Shown: positions 17,005-26,003 of the stretch, one piece after another | Layout of the letters: every line of letters starts with the position of its first letter | How positions within the stretch are numbered: position 1 is the stretch's first letter | Assembly: GCF_000424545.1 (NCBI RefSeq) | Contig: NZ_AUKC01000026.1 | Span: forward strand, 1-56,755 | DNA: 56,755 bases | Direction of reading: 5' to 3' | DNA from: Butyrivibrio sp. NC3005 | GTDB lineage: Bacteria > Bacillota > Clostridia > Lachnospirales > Lachnospiraceae | The notes under the pieces: generated by a model | The model's database searches: none | What the model saw: only the letters and a program-made list of their open reading frames with translations | What the model was told of the DNA's origin: nothing | Program-made: the position numbers and the translations under genes

Positions 17005-18222
17005 ATGGATACGCTAGAGATTCTCAAAAATCTCGCAATAATCATTATTGCAGCAAAGTTTTTCGGGCTTGTAGCCAGAAAACTGAAAGCTCCCCAGGTT
17101 GCTGGAGAAATAGTAGCTGGTCTTTTAATAGGACCAAGTGTTTTCAATTTAGTAAAAGCTGACGATTTTCTTTCAGGAATGGCCGAAATTGGAGTTATTC
17201 TACTTATGTTCAGTGCTGGTCTTGAAACAGATATGCAGAAACTGAAAAAATCGGGAATTAAGGCTACAATTTTAGCTTGCGCAGGTGTTGCTTTTCCTCT
17301 TGCTCTTGGAACTATTCTTTATATGTGCTTCTACGGCTTTGCTGCACCAGGATCAAAGACTTTCATGGAAGCTCTTTTCATTGGCACAATTCTGACTGCT
17401 ACTTCTGTTAGTATTACAGTTCAGGTTTTAAGAGAACTGGGCAAAATTTCAACCGATGTCGGCATTACTATAATGAGTGCTGCCATTATCGATGATGTCA
17501 TCGGTATCGTAGTTCTTACAGCTGTACTCGGTTTAAAAGACCCAAGTGCAAATCTTACTATGGTATGCGTCAAGACAGTTCTTTTTTTTGCTCTATCAAT
17601 TGTATCTGGAATCATTATATACAAAGCAATGAAAGTCCTTGTAAAAAGATGGCCTCATAAGAGACGTATTCCTATAATAGGACTTGCTCTTGCCTTTGTA
17701 ATGGCTTATGTTGCAGACAAATACTTTGGTGTTGCTGATATAACAGGTGCATATGTTGCAGGAATCATTCTAAGTTCACTTACTGATTCCAAATACATTG
17801 TAAGAAAAATGGACATCAACTCCTACATGATATTCGGACCTGTATTCTTTGCAAGCATTGGTCTTTCAACAAACCTTAGAACAGTTGATGCTACTATTCT
17901 TTTGTTCTCACTTGCCTTTGTTGCAGTTGGACTTGTCGGAAAAGTTGCAGGATGCGGTTTTGTAGCAAAACTTCTTCGTTATAACTCTTCTGACTGTCTC
18001 AAGATTGGGGTAGGTATGATGACAAGAGGAGAAGTTGCTCTTATTGTAGCCCAGAGAGGTCTTAAGGCTGAAATAATTGACAGCAGATACTTTACTGCAG
18101 TTATTCTCCTTATCATCATAAGTTCCATCTTAACTCCTATCTTCATGAAGCTAATCTATGCTTCTGATGAAAAAAAGTCTGGTGTTTCTAATAACGAGAA
18201 CACTCAGAAAAAAATTGCTTAA
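17005..18222 (+). CDS. Cation/proton antiporter (CPA2/KefB family)
   Basis: 405 residues with about 12 transmembrane segments across the whole protein. Characteristic stretches include APQVAGEIVAGLLIGPSVF near the start, ILTATSVSITVQVLRELGK, and IIDDVIGIVVLTAVLG with the conserved Asp-Asp, then AYVAGIILSS and MMTRGEVALIVAQRGL. This family exchanges Na+ or K+ for H+ across the membrane. No cytosolic TrkA/RCK domain is attached. AAAGGTAGGA lies 8 bp before the ATG. It is a single-gene unit on the plus strand, upstream of the polyamine operon but separated from it by about 580 bp. Confidence 0.9.
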   Translation: MDTLEILKNLAIIIIAAKFFGLVARKLKAPQVAGEIVAGLLIGPSVFNLVKADDFLSGMAEIGVILLMFSAGLETDMQKLKKSGIKATILACAGVAFPLALGTILYMCFYGFAAPGSKTFMEALFIGTILTATSVSITVQVLRELGKISTDVGITIMSAAIIDDVIGIVVLTAVLGLKDPSANLTMVCVKTVLFFALSIVSGIIIYKAMKVLVKRWPHKRRIPIIGLALAFVMAYVADKYFGVADITGAYVAGIILSSLTDSKYIVRKMDINSYMIFGPVFFASIGLSTNLRTVDATILLFSLAFVAVGLVGKVAGCGFVAKLLRYNSSDCLKIGVGMMTRGEVALIVAQRGLKAEIIDSRYFTAVILLIIISSILTPIFMKLIYASDEKKSGVSNNENTQKKIA

Positions 18223-18643
18223 TTTTCAAAAAGCTATTGACTTTTTGTCTATATTTGCTAAACTATCTTTCGATTGCTGTTGAGATTTATTCAACGCATA
18301 TTTTTATGATTTTTTGACAGACAAATGTCTGTCTGCTGTACAAAGGCCTACTATAAGGTTTGTATATGATTTATCATTTTATGATTGTCATGAATCTTAT
18401 TCAAAAAAGCTCATCGGACAGGGCTGGCCGCTGCCGACGTGGCAATTTGCCACATATTGATCGAGTTAAAAGCTCAATTTTATAAGTTGGTTACTTCATA
18501 ACCCGTGCTAATCGCACACCACTTGTGAAACGTTCAATAGGGCAGTCTGCCGTACACAGATAGACCATAGAAATTGACGTAATATTTTATAGCTTTATCT
18601 AAACTACAGGTTTTATCTATATAATATTAAGTTAGAATTCACA
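18223..18643. other. Long gene-free leader region with small hairpins
   Basis: No gene is visible. Hairpins include GACAGAC-AAAT-GTCTGTC (18316-18333) and GTGGCAA-T-TTGCCAC (18439-18453). A TATAAT at about 18619 may be a promoter element for the downstream operon. I could not match the region to a known riboswitch; the conserved cores of SAM riboswitches are not seen. Confidence 0.4.
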
Positions 18644-18681
18644 AGAGGCAGTGCTGCACTAACGCGGTACTGTCTCTTTTT
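18644..18681 (+). terminator. Terminator-like hairpin upstream of the polyamine operon
   Basis: AGAGGCAGT pairs with ACTGTCTCT (one G-U pair) and is followed by TTTTT. It lies about 120 bp before the speA start and only about 20 bp after a possible TATAAT. It could end a short upstream transcript or act as an attenuator. Confidence 0.55.
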
Positions 18682-18803
18682 AGCTATTTAGAACAAGCTA
18701 TTAGACATTTCCAGCAACAGTTCGCAGTTAACATGAAGCACTATGCAGATTATTAACTTAGAATTGAAGCTTGTAAAAATCTAGAATTATGGGAGTTGGA
18801 AGT

Positions 18804-20264
18804 ATGGATCTTGAAAGACAAAAAAGCGCTCCAGTCTATGAAGCATTAGAGCGTTTTCGAAAAATGCATGTAGTTCCTTTTGACGTACCGGGGCATAAAA
18901 GAGGACGTGGCAATCCGGAGCTTGTTAAGTTCCTTGGTCAGCAATGCGTAGGAATCGACGTTAATTCCATGAAACCGCTTGATAATCTATGCCACCCTGT
19001 TTCTATTATCAAGGAAGCTGAAGAACTTGCTGCTGATGCATTCGGAGCAGCTCATTCCTTCCTGATGGTAGGTGGTACAACTTCTGCTGTTCAGGCTATG
19101 GTGCTGTCCGCCTGCAAAGCAGGTGAAAAAATTATCCTGCCAAGAAATGTTCACAAAAGTGCCATTAATGCTCTTGTTCTTTGCGGTGCGACACCAGTTT
19201 ACATAGATCCTAAAGTAGACAAAGAACTTGGTATACCACTCTCAATGGAGGCAGGCGATGTATTAAGAGCAATGGAAGAAAATCCTGATGCCAAGGCTGT
19301 CCTTATTAATAACCCGACTTACTACGGTATTTGTTCAGACCTTAGAACGATAGTGAAAATGGCTCATGATCACGGAATGCTGGCTCTTGTAGATGAAGCT
19401 CACGGAACACACTTTTATTTCAGCGACACGCTTCCTGTCTCTGCAATGGAAGCCGGCGCTGATATGGCTTCCATCTCCATGCACAAGTCAGGAGGAAGCC
19501 TTACACAAAGTTCTCTCCTACTGTTAGGACCTAACATGAACCCTGGATATGTAAGTCAGATAGTCAACCTTACACAAACTACAAGTGCTTCCTATCTTCT
19601 TATGGCAAGTCTTGATATTTCTAGGAGAAACCTTGCACTAAGAGGAAAAGAGTCCTTTGAAAAAGTAGCTCAGATGGCCAGCTATGCAAGAGATGAAATC
19701 AATGAAATCGGAGGTTATTACGCCTACGGCAAAGAACTTATAAATGGTTCAAGCGTATTCGATTTCGACGTAACAAAACTTGTAGTACTGACTCACAGAA
19801 TAGGTCTTGCAGGAATAGAAGTATATGACCTTCTAAGAGATGAATATGACATACAGATGGAATTTGGTGATATCAGTAATCTTCTTGCCTACATTTCAAT
19901 TGGAGACTCTATGCAGGATATCGAAAGACTTGTAGGGGCACTTGCGGATATCGAAAGACTATATTCAAAGCCTGAAAAACAGTTTTTCACTGCAGAGTAC
20001 ATTTCACCAAAAGTCATTACAACTCCGCAAAAGGCCTTCTATGCCCAGAAAGAGTCACTTCCTTTGAAAGAGACAATAGGCAGAATATGCGGCGAATCAG
20101 TTATGTGCTATCCTCCGGGAATTCCGATTTTGGCGCCAGGCGAAATGATTACTCAAGATATCGTCGAATATATACAGTTCGCAAAAGAAAAAGGTTGCTC
20201 AATGCAGGGACCTGAAAGCGAAGATATTTCCAGACTTAATGTTTTGAAAGAAGGGACTTATTAA
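18804..20264 (+). CDS. speA: Orn/Lys/Arg decarboxylase family, probable arginine decarboxylase
   Basis: 486 residues, a PLP enzyme of the aspartate aminotransferase fold. Visible features are DVPGHKRGRG near the N-terminus, the PLP-binding loop VGGTTSAVQAM, DEAHGTH (about 197-203) and the Schiff-base Lys228 in SMHKSGGSLTQSS. I chose the ATG at 18804, with GGGAG 8 bp upstream. Agmatine deiminase and N-carbamoylputrescine amidase follow in the same cluster, so arginine is the most sensible substrate, giving agmatine. The sequence alone cannot exclude lysine or ornithine. It is the first gene of the operon, and the next gene starts 1 bp after its stop. Confidence 0.85.
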   Translation: MDLERQKSAPVYEALERFRKMHVVPFDVPGHKRGRGNPELVKFLGQQCVGIDVNSMKPLDNLCHPVSIIKEAEELAADAFGAAHSFLMVGGTTSAVQAMVLSACKAGEKIILPRNVHKSAINALVLCGATPVYIDPKVDKELGIPLSMEAGDVLRAMEENPDAKAVLINNPTYYGICSDLRTIVKMAHDHGMLALVDEAHGTHFYFSDTLPVSAMEAGADMASISMHKSGGSLTQSSLLLLGPNMNPGYVSQIVNLTQTTSASYLLMASLDISRRNLALRGKESFEKVAQMASYARDEINEIGGYYAYGKELINGSSVFDFDVTKLVVLTHRIGLAGIEVYDLLRDEYDIQMEFGDISNLLAYISIGDSMQDIERLVGALADIERLYSKPEKQFFTAEYISPKVITTPQKAFYAQKESLPLKETIGRICGESVMCYPPGIPILAPGEMITQDIVEYIQFAKEKGCSMQGPESEDISRLNVLKEGTY

Positions 20265-20265
20265 A

Positions 20266-21126
20266 ATGCAGTTTTGGTTTGAAGAATTTCATACACTAAA
20301 CACTAAAATGTCCATCAGAGTTGACAAACAGCTTTTTTCGGGAAGTAGTGAATATCAGCAAATAGACGTTTTCCACTCACCAGAATTTGGACGTTTTCTT
20401 TCATCAAACGGAAGCGTTGTCTTCTCTGAAGCTGACGAATTCGTATATGACGAAATGATAGTTCATGTACCAATGGCAGTACATCCAAATGTGAAAAAAG
20501 TATTGGTAATAGGCGGTGGCGATGGTGGTGTTGCCAGAGAGCTAAGTTACTATAAAGAAATCGAATCAATAGATGTAGTCGAGGAAGATAAACTCTTTGT
20601 CGAAGTATGCAAAGAATGGTTCCCTGACAATGCCTGCGGACTTGACGATGAACGAGTAAATATCTACTACGAAAACGGACTTAGATTCCTTCGTTCAAAA
20701 AAAGATTTTTACGACCTTATCATAAATGACTGTACAGATCCGCTGGGCCATACCGCCGGAATGTTCACCAAAGAGTTCTATGGCAACTGCTTTAAAGCTC
20801 TTAACGACAACGGAATCATGGTCTACCAGCACGGAAGTCCTTTCTTTGATGAAGACGAAGAAAGTTGCAGAGCAATGCACAGAAAAGCCTTTAAGAGCTT
20901 CCCTATTAACAGGGTTTATCAGGCACACATTCCTACATGTCCTGCTGGTTACTGGCTTTTTGGCTTTGCTTCCAAAAAATATCATCCACTCAAAGATTTC
21001 AATGAAACAAGATGGGATGAACGAGGTATTAAAACATGGTATTACACAACACACTTACATAGAGGCGCATTTATGTTGCCAAGATATGTTGAAGATATGC
21101 TTTCTGAGGAGGAAAAAAACATATGA
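20266..21126 (+). CDS. speE: Spermidine synthase family aminopropyltransferase, atypical
   Basis: 286 residues. The nucleotide-binding loop GGGDGGVARE (83-92), an acidic VEED and DCTDP (155-159) place it in the spermidine synthase fold. This family transfers aminopropyl from decarboxylated S-adenosylmethionine to a diamine. Several usually conserved residues differ: the strand that normally reads D-G-x-x-Q before the DEF motif is NGSVVFSEADEF here, and the IPTY motif near the C-terminus is IPTC. No S-adenosylmethionine decarboxylase is encoded in the window. AAGAAGGGA precedes the ATG. The stop overlaps the next start by 4 bp (ATGA). The exact donor and acceptor are uncertain. Confidence 0.8.
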   Translation: MQFWFEEFHTLNTKMSIRVDKQLFSGSSEYQQIDVFHSPEFGRFLSSNGSVVFSEADEFVYDEMIVHVPMAVHPNVKKVLVIGGGDGGVARELSYYKEIESIDVVEEDKLFVEVCKEWFPDNACGLDDERVNIYYENGLRFLRSKKDFYDLIINDCTDPLGHTAGMFTKEFYGNCFKALNDNGIMVYQHGSPFFDEDEESCRAMHRKAFKSFPINRVYQAHIPTCPAGYWLFGFASKKYHPLKDFNETRWDERGIKTWYYTTHLHRGAFMLPRYVEDMLSEEEKNI

Positions 21127-22382
21127 GCAGATTATTAGTTATTGGATGTGGCGGAGTTGCACAGGTTGCAATTCAGAAATGCTGTCAGAACAGCGACGTA
21201 TTCACAGAGCTTTGCATTGCAAGCCGTACAAAGTCAAAATGTGATGCACTAAAAGAAAAACTTAATGGAAAGACATCTACTATTGTTACAACTGCACAGG
21301 TTGATGCTGATAACGTCGAGGAAGTTAAGGCACTTATAAGCTCTTACAAGCCGGATGCAGTTCTTAACGTAGCACTTCCTTATCAGGATCTTACAATTAT
21401 GGATGCCTGCCTTGCATGCAAAGTTCACTACATAGACACAGCCAACTACGAACCTGAAAACACAGATGATCCTAAGTGGCGCGAAGTTTATGAAAAAAGA
21501 TGCAAAGAGCTTGGTTTTTCTGCATACTTTGATTATTCATGGCAGTGGGCATATGACGAGAAGTTCAAAGAAGCAGGTCTTACAGCTCTTCTGGGAACAG
21601 GTTTCGACCCTGGTGTAACAAGCGTATTTACAGCTTATGCCAAGAAGCACTACTTCGATGAAATTCATACCATCGATATCCTTGACTGCAACGGCGGCGA
21701 CCATGGATATGCATTTGCTACCAACTTCAATCCCGAAGTAAACCTTCGTGAAGTCAGCGCACCTGGAAGCTACTGGGAAGATGGCCACTGGGTAGAAGTT
21801 CCTGCTATGAGTATCAAGCGTGAGTACGACTTCCCACAGGTAGGAAAAAAGGATATGTACCTTCTCCACCATGAGGAAATTGAAGCACTTGCAAGAAACA
21901 TTAAAGGTGTTAAGAGAATCCGTTTCTTTATGACATTTGGACAGAGCTATCTGACACATATGAAGTGCCTTGAGAACGTAGGAATGTTATCAACAACACC
22001 TATAGATTTCAACGGACAGCAGATTGTACCTATCCAGTTCCTGAAAGCACTTCTTCCTGATCCAGCTTCACTTGGACCAAGAACAGTCGGCAAGACCAAC
22101 ATTGGATGCATCTTCACAGGTGTTAAAGACGGCAAAGAAAAGACTATCATGATCTACAATGTATGTGACCATCAGGAATGCTACAAAGAACTTGGAAGTC
22201 AGGCAATCAGCTATACAACAGGTGTTCCTGCCATGATTGGAACAGCTCTTGTTGCAAGTGGTGTATGGAACAAGACAGGTGCTCTTACAACAGATGAATT
22301 TGATCCAGATCCATATATGGAAATGCTGAATAAATTCGGACTTCCATGGATCGTTGATGAAAATCCAGTAACTGTAGAGTAA
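21123..22382 (+). CDS. Carboxyspermidine/carboxynorspermidine dehydrogenase (saccharopine dehydrogenase family)
   Basis: 419 residues. The N-terminal Rossmann motif GCGGVAQVAIQ (8-18) and the saccharopine-dehydrogenase-like core with FDPGVTSVFTAYAK are clear. In the alternative polyamine route this enzyme condenses putrescine (or a related amine) with aspartate semialdehyde and reduces the Schiff base with NADPH, giving carboxyspermidine. The gene overlaps speE by 4 bp and precedes the decarboxylase that uses its product, which makes the assignment firm. In some bacteria the related enzyme uses agmatine and makes carboxyaminopropylagmatine; that cannot be told apart by eye. Confidence 0.9.
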   Translation: MSRLLVIGCGGVAQVAIQKCCQNSDVFTELCIASRTKSKCDALKEKLNGKTSTIVTTAQVDADNVEEVKALISSYKPDAVLNVALPYQDLTIMDACLACKVHYIDTANYEPENTDDPKWREVYEKRCKELGFSAYFDYSWQWAYDEKFKEAGLTALLGTGFDPGVTSVFTAYAKKHYFDEIHTIDILDCNGGDHGYAFATNFNPEVNLREVSAPGSYWEDGHWVEVPAMSIKREYDFPQVGKKDMYLLHHEEIEALARNIKGVKRIRFFMTFGQSYLTHMKCLENVGMLSTTPIDFNGQQIVPIQFLKALLPDPASLGPRTVGKTNIGCIFTGVKDGKEKTIMIYNVCDHQECYKELGSQAISYTTGVPAMIGTALVASGVWNKTGALTTDEFDPDPYMEMLNKFGLPWIVDENPVTVE

Positions 22383-22419
22383 TACTTTTCATATAAAAAT
22401 AAGACAGTAAGGACACCCT

Positions 22420-23547
22420 ATGAAGGCAAACGAATTACAAACTCCTGTTTACATAGTTGATGAATCAAAGCTAATCAAAAATCTGGAGATTTTACAAAAA
22501 ATCGAAAAAGATACGAACGCGCATATTTTGCTTGCCCAAAAAGCTTTTTCAATGTTTAGTGTATATCCACTTATCGGAAAATACATTTCCGGTGCTACTG
22601 CAAGCGGACTATACGAAGCCAAACTTGCCTATGAAGAAATGGGAAAGGAAAACCATGTTTTCTCCCCAGCCTATACAGATAGCGAGATGGTTAATCTATG
22701 CCAGATTTGTGATCATATAAGCTTCAATTCACTTTCTCAGCTCGAGCACCACCGTATCGTGTTCGAAAAGAGTAATGTCAAAATCGGAATTAGAATTAAT
22801 CCTGAGTTTTCCACGCAAGAGGGTCATGAAATCTATGACCCTTGCGCTAAAGGCTCCAGGCTTGGAATCTGCAAAAAAGATTTGCCACCTCACCTTCCAA
22901 AGGGTGTCACAGGAATCCACTTCCACACTCTTTGTGAACAAGGTGCAGAGCCTCTTTACGAAACAGTAAAGAGCGTAGAGGAAAATTTTGGAACATATCT
23001 GCACGAAGCTGAATGGGTAAATCTAGGCGGCGGACATCATATAACCAAAGAAGGCTATAACATAGAGCTTTTAGAAAAGATTATAAAGCACCTTCAGAAA
23101 ACATATGATTTAGAAGTATACCTTGAACCTGGGGAAGCTATTGCTCTTGATGCTGGATATCTTTATACCAAGGTACTCGACATAGTGGATAACACTATGC
23201 CTATACTGATACTGGATGCTTCAGCAGCCTGTCATATGCCTGATGTCCTGGAGATGCCTTATAGACCGCCTCTTAAAGATGGTTTTATGCCGAATGAAAA
23301 GAAATATACTTGCAGGCTTTCTTCAAGAACTTGCCTTGCAGGTGATGTAATAGGCGATTATAGCTTTGAAGAAATGCCAAGGATTGATGATACTCTTATC
23401 TTTGAAGATATGGCTATCTATAGCATGGTCAAAAATAATACCTTTAACGGAATGCCTCTTCCCGACATTGCACTCATGCACGTGGATGGAGACTGCGAAG
23501 TGATAAGACATTTTGATTATTCAGATTTCAAAAATCGACTTTCCTAA
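22420..23547 (+). CDS. nspC: Carboxynorspermidine/carboxyspermidine decarboxylase
   Basis: 375 residues, an alanine-racemase-fold PLP decarboxylase. The Schiff-base lysine is Lys41 in LLAQKAFSMF. Other signs are GIRINPEFS, the GIHFHTLCEQ segment, NLGGGHHIT and YLEPGEAIALDAGYL. It decarboxylates carboxyspermidine or carboxynorspermidine, the last step of the alternative triamine route. It follows the dehydrogenase gene after 37 bp. Repeat R2 separates it from the agmatine deiminase gene. Confidence 0.92.
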   Translation: MKANELQTPVYIVDESKLIKNLEILQKIEKDTNAHILLAQKAFSMFSVYPLIGKYISGATASGLYEAKLAYEEMGKENHVFSPAYTDSEMVNLCQICDHISFNSLSQLEHHRIVFEKSNVKIGIRINPEFSTQEGHEIYDPCAKGSRLGICKKDLPPHLPKGVTGIHFHTLCEQGAEPLYETVKSVEENFGTYLHEAEWVNLGGGHHITKEGYNIELLEKIIKHLQKTYDLEVYLEPGEAIALDAGYLYTKVLDIVDNTMPILILDASAACHMPDVLEMPYRPPLKDGFMPNEKKYTCRLSSRTCLAGDVIGDYSFEEMPRIDDTLIFEDMAIYSMVKNNTFNGMPLPDIALMHVDGDCEVIRHFDYSDFKNRLS

Positions 23548-23590
23548 AAGTCATAGGTTTTGATTTTGTGTATTTTATGGATGAGTTTTG

Positions 23591-23838
23591 CTGGCTTGTA
23601 ATATTTCGTGAGCAGAACTGTTTATAAACGTTGGTTTCTGGGGTTGAAAGGCATCAATGATGCCTTTCAATCTGCCTGTGGCAGACAACATAATTTAAAA
23701 GTGTTTAAATTATGTCGCATTCTTAGATGCTGTATTTTAGCATCTTATGAACCATTACGTTTATAATCAAGCGAAAGCGTGTCTGCGATGAAATATACAA
23801 ACAGCAAAACGGATTATATTGATTTCAAAACCTATATA
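23591..23838 (-). repeat. Structured dispersed element R2, copy 2 (complete long form, inverted)
   Basis: Read on the minus strand it has the conserved head, a hairpin GATGCT-AAAATAC-AGCATC, a long hairpin GACATAATTTAAA/TTTAAATTATGTT, TCTGCC/GGCAGA, TTGAAAGGCAT/ATGCCTTTCAA, and a tail (CCAACGTTTATAAACAG and on) complementary to the head. The stems differ from copy 1 by compensatory changes. It fills nearly all of the 314-bp gap between nspC and aguA, so transcripts that cross the operon would carry its folded complement. Confidence 0.85.
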
Positions 23839-23861
23839 TTTTATAAACGAGGTTGCAGTTA

Positions 23862-24962
23862 ATGGCAAAACTATACTCATCTCCATCTGCTGATGGATTT
23901 TATATGCCCGCAGAATATGAAAAGCATCATGGTACTATTCTAATATGGCCTGTTCGTCCGGGCAGCTGGGGAAATGACCCATCTAATGCACAGGAAGCTT
24001 TTTGCAAAATAATAACAGAATTGTCCAAAAATGAAACAGTATATTTACTGACTGATAAAGATCATCTTGAAGAAGCCAAAAGAAAAGTCAAGAACAATGC
24101 AGTCATTTTGGAAATTCCTTCAAACGACTCATGGGCTAGAGACGTCGCTCCTACTTTTGTTACGAACAAACAGACAATACGCGGAATCAACTGGAAATTT
24201 AATGCGTGGGGCGGAGAATTCGATGGACTTTATTCTCACTGGGAACTTGATGATAAAGTAGCTTCTTTATTTTGCGAAAACACAGGAAAAGACTATTATG
24301 ATTTCGGAAACTTTGTACTAGAGGGAGGTTCTATTCATACTGACGGAGAAGGAACTCTTCTGGTTACTAAAAGCTGTCTTCTAAGCAAAGGCAGAAACCC
24401 TGAGCTTACAATGTCAGAAATCGAGTCCACGCTAAAGGACGCACTAAATGTAAGCAAAGTATTATGGCTACCCTATGGAATCTACAATGACGAAACCAAT
24501 GAACATGTTGATAATGTGTGCTGTTTTACTTCTGCCTGCAATGTAGTTCTGGCATGGACTGACAACCAAAATGACCCACAATACAAAATGTCACTTGCGG
24601 ACTATGAATATCTTCAGAACCAAACCGATGCAAAGGGAAGAAAAATTATTATTCACAAACTCCCCATCCCTGATGTTCCTGTCTGCATAAGTGATGAAGA
24701 TATGGATTATACTTTCGAAGAAGGCGAAGATACAAGGCAAGTAGGCGAAAGACTTGCTGCAAGTTATGTCAACTTCTATTTTGGAAACAACATAGTCCTT
24801 GTTCCTCAGTTTGGTGGTGAAAATAAAGCCAGTGATAAAAGAGCCATAGATATTCTTACAGACCTCTGCAAAGACAGAAAGGTAATTGGAATAGATTCAA
24901 CAGCAATACTTCTTGGAGGCGGAAATATTCACTGCATAACACAGCAAATTCCATTTTGCTAA
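23862..24962 (+). CDS. aguA: Agmatine deiminase
   Basis: 366 residues of the guanidino-group-modifying (beta/alpha propeller) family. It hydrolyses agmatine to N-carbamoylputrescine and ammonia. Visible marks are MPAEYEKHHGTILIWPVRPG near the start, SNDSWARDVAP, FVLEGGSIHTDGEGTLLVT, NEHVDNVCCF and the catalytic Cys at about residue 358 in GGGNIHCITQQ. The ATG at 23862 has GAGG 9 bp upstream; a TTG 9 bp earlier is in frame but less likely. It follows repeat R2 and precedes aguB by 59 bp. Confidence 0.96.
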   Translation: MAKLYSSPSADGFYMPAEYEKHHGTILIWPVRPGSWGNDPSNAQEAFCKIITELSKNETVYLLTDKDHLEEAKRKVKNNAVILEIPSNDSWARDVAPTFVTNKQTIRGINWKFNAWGGEFDGLYSHWELDDKVASLFCENTGKDYYDFGNFVLEGGSIHTDGEGTLLVTKSCLLSKGRNPELTMSEIESTLKDALNVSKVLWLPYGIYNDETNEHVDNVCCFTSACNVVLAWTDNQNDPQYKMSLADYEYLQNQTDAKGRKIIIHKLPIPDVPVCISDEDMDYTFEEGEDTRQVGERLAASYVNFYFGNNIVLVPQFGGENKASDKRAIDILTDLCKDRKVIGIDSTAILLGGGNIHCITQQIPFC

Positions 24963-25021
24963 AACCTCCAACCAAATTGCTGCCTGTACTAAATATAGCC
25001 AAAAACAAAAAGGAATAAAAA

Positions 25022-25897
25022 ATGAGCATTACAAAAGTTGCCGCAATTCAGATGAATTGCTCCACCGATGTCAATACGAATATTGAACATGCAGTTTCGA
25101 TGGTGAAAGAAGCTGCCAAGAACGGTGCTAATATTATTCTTCTTCCAGAACTGTTCGAAAGACAATATTTTTGTCAGGAAAGAAGATATGATTATTATAA
25201 ATTTGCACTCCCAACACTTGAAAATCCTGCTGTAAAGACTTTTTCAAAACTTGCGGGCGAATTAAATGTTGTAATTCCTGTAAGTTTCTATGAAAAATCC
25301 GGAAAACAGTTTTTCAATTCTATAGCTATGATTGATAATCACGGAGATATAATGGGCGTATATAGAAAGACTCATATTCCTGACGACCATTATTATCAGG
25401 AAAAATTCTATTTCACACCGGGAAATACCGGATTCAAAGTATGGAAAACTGAATTTGGAAATGTCGGTGTTGGAATATGCTGGGATCAGTGGTTCCCGGA
25501 AGCTGCCAGATGCATGGTGCTTGATGGTGCTGATATACTACTCTACCCTACTGCAATTGGAAGTGAACCTATTCTTGATGTTGACAGCAGTGGTCATTGG
25601 AAAAGAACAATGCAGGGACACTCCGCAGCCAACATCACTCCTGTAGTCGCTGCCAATCGATATGGATTAGAAGAAGTACTTCCATGCAAAGAAAACGGAA
25701 ATCAATCCTCAGCTCTAACATTCTATGGCAACAGTTTCATAACTAATGAAACCGGAGAAATCATCCAGTGTGCTTCAAAAGACAAAGATGAAATCTTATA
25801 TGCCGAATTTGATTTTGAAAAGATTGAAGAAGAACGTAGTTCATGGGGACTATTTCGTGATAGACGCCCCAAGCAGTATTTGAGAATTTCAGAATAA
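25022..25897 (+). CDS. aguB: N-carbamoylputrescine amidase
   Basis: 291 residues, carbon-nitrogen hydrolase (nitrilase) fold. The Glu-Lys-Cys triad is visible: Glu43 in LLPELFERQYF, Lys116 in YRKTHIPDDHYYQEK and Cys153 in GICWDQWFPE. It converts N-carbamoylputrescine to putrescine, ammonia and carbon dioxide. It ends the polyamine operon and is followed by a long hairpin at 25904-25942. Confidence 0.96.
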   Translation: MSITKVAAIQMNCSTDVNTNIEHAVSMVKEAAKNGANIILLPELFERQYFCQERRYDYYKFALPTLENPAVKTFSKLAGELNVVIPVSFYEKSGKQFFNSIAMIDNHGDIMGVYRKTHIPDDHYYQEKFYFTPGNTGFKVWKTEFGNVGVGICWDQWFPEAARCMVLDGADILLYPTAIGSEPILDVDSSGHWKRTMQGHSAANITPVVAANRYGLEEVLPCKENGNQSSALTFYGNSFITNETGEIIQCASKDKDEILYAEFDFEKIEEERSSWGLFRDRRPKQYLRISE

Positions 25898-25903
25898 AAT
25901 TAA

Positions 25904-25942
25904 AGAGTCATGATATCATATGGTAAATGATTTCATGACTCT
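25904..25942. terminator. Long hairpin between convergent operons
   Basis: AGAGTCATGA pairs perfectly with TCATGACTCT, and the inner ATCAT/ATGAT extends the stem. No clear U-tract follows. It sits between the convergent polyamine and ABC-2 operons and probably ends transcription from both sides. Confidence 0.55.
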
Positions 25943-26003
25943 ACTCTGTTACTACTAAAAAGCGGCTATATGCTACCGCAAGCCGTAGTTAAAAATCCAA
26001 TTC

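Noticed and set aside
18223..18803. SAM, lysine or guanidine riboswitch before speA
   Set aside because: I looked for the conserved cores and did not find them. Only generic hairpins are visible.
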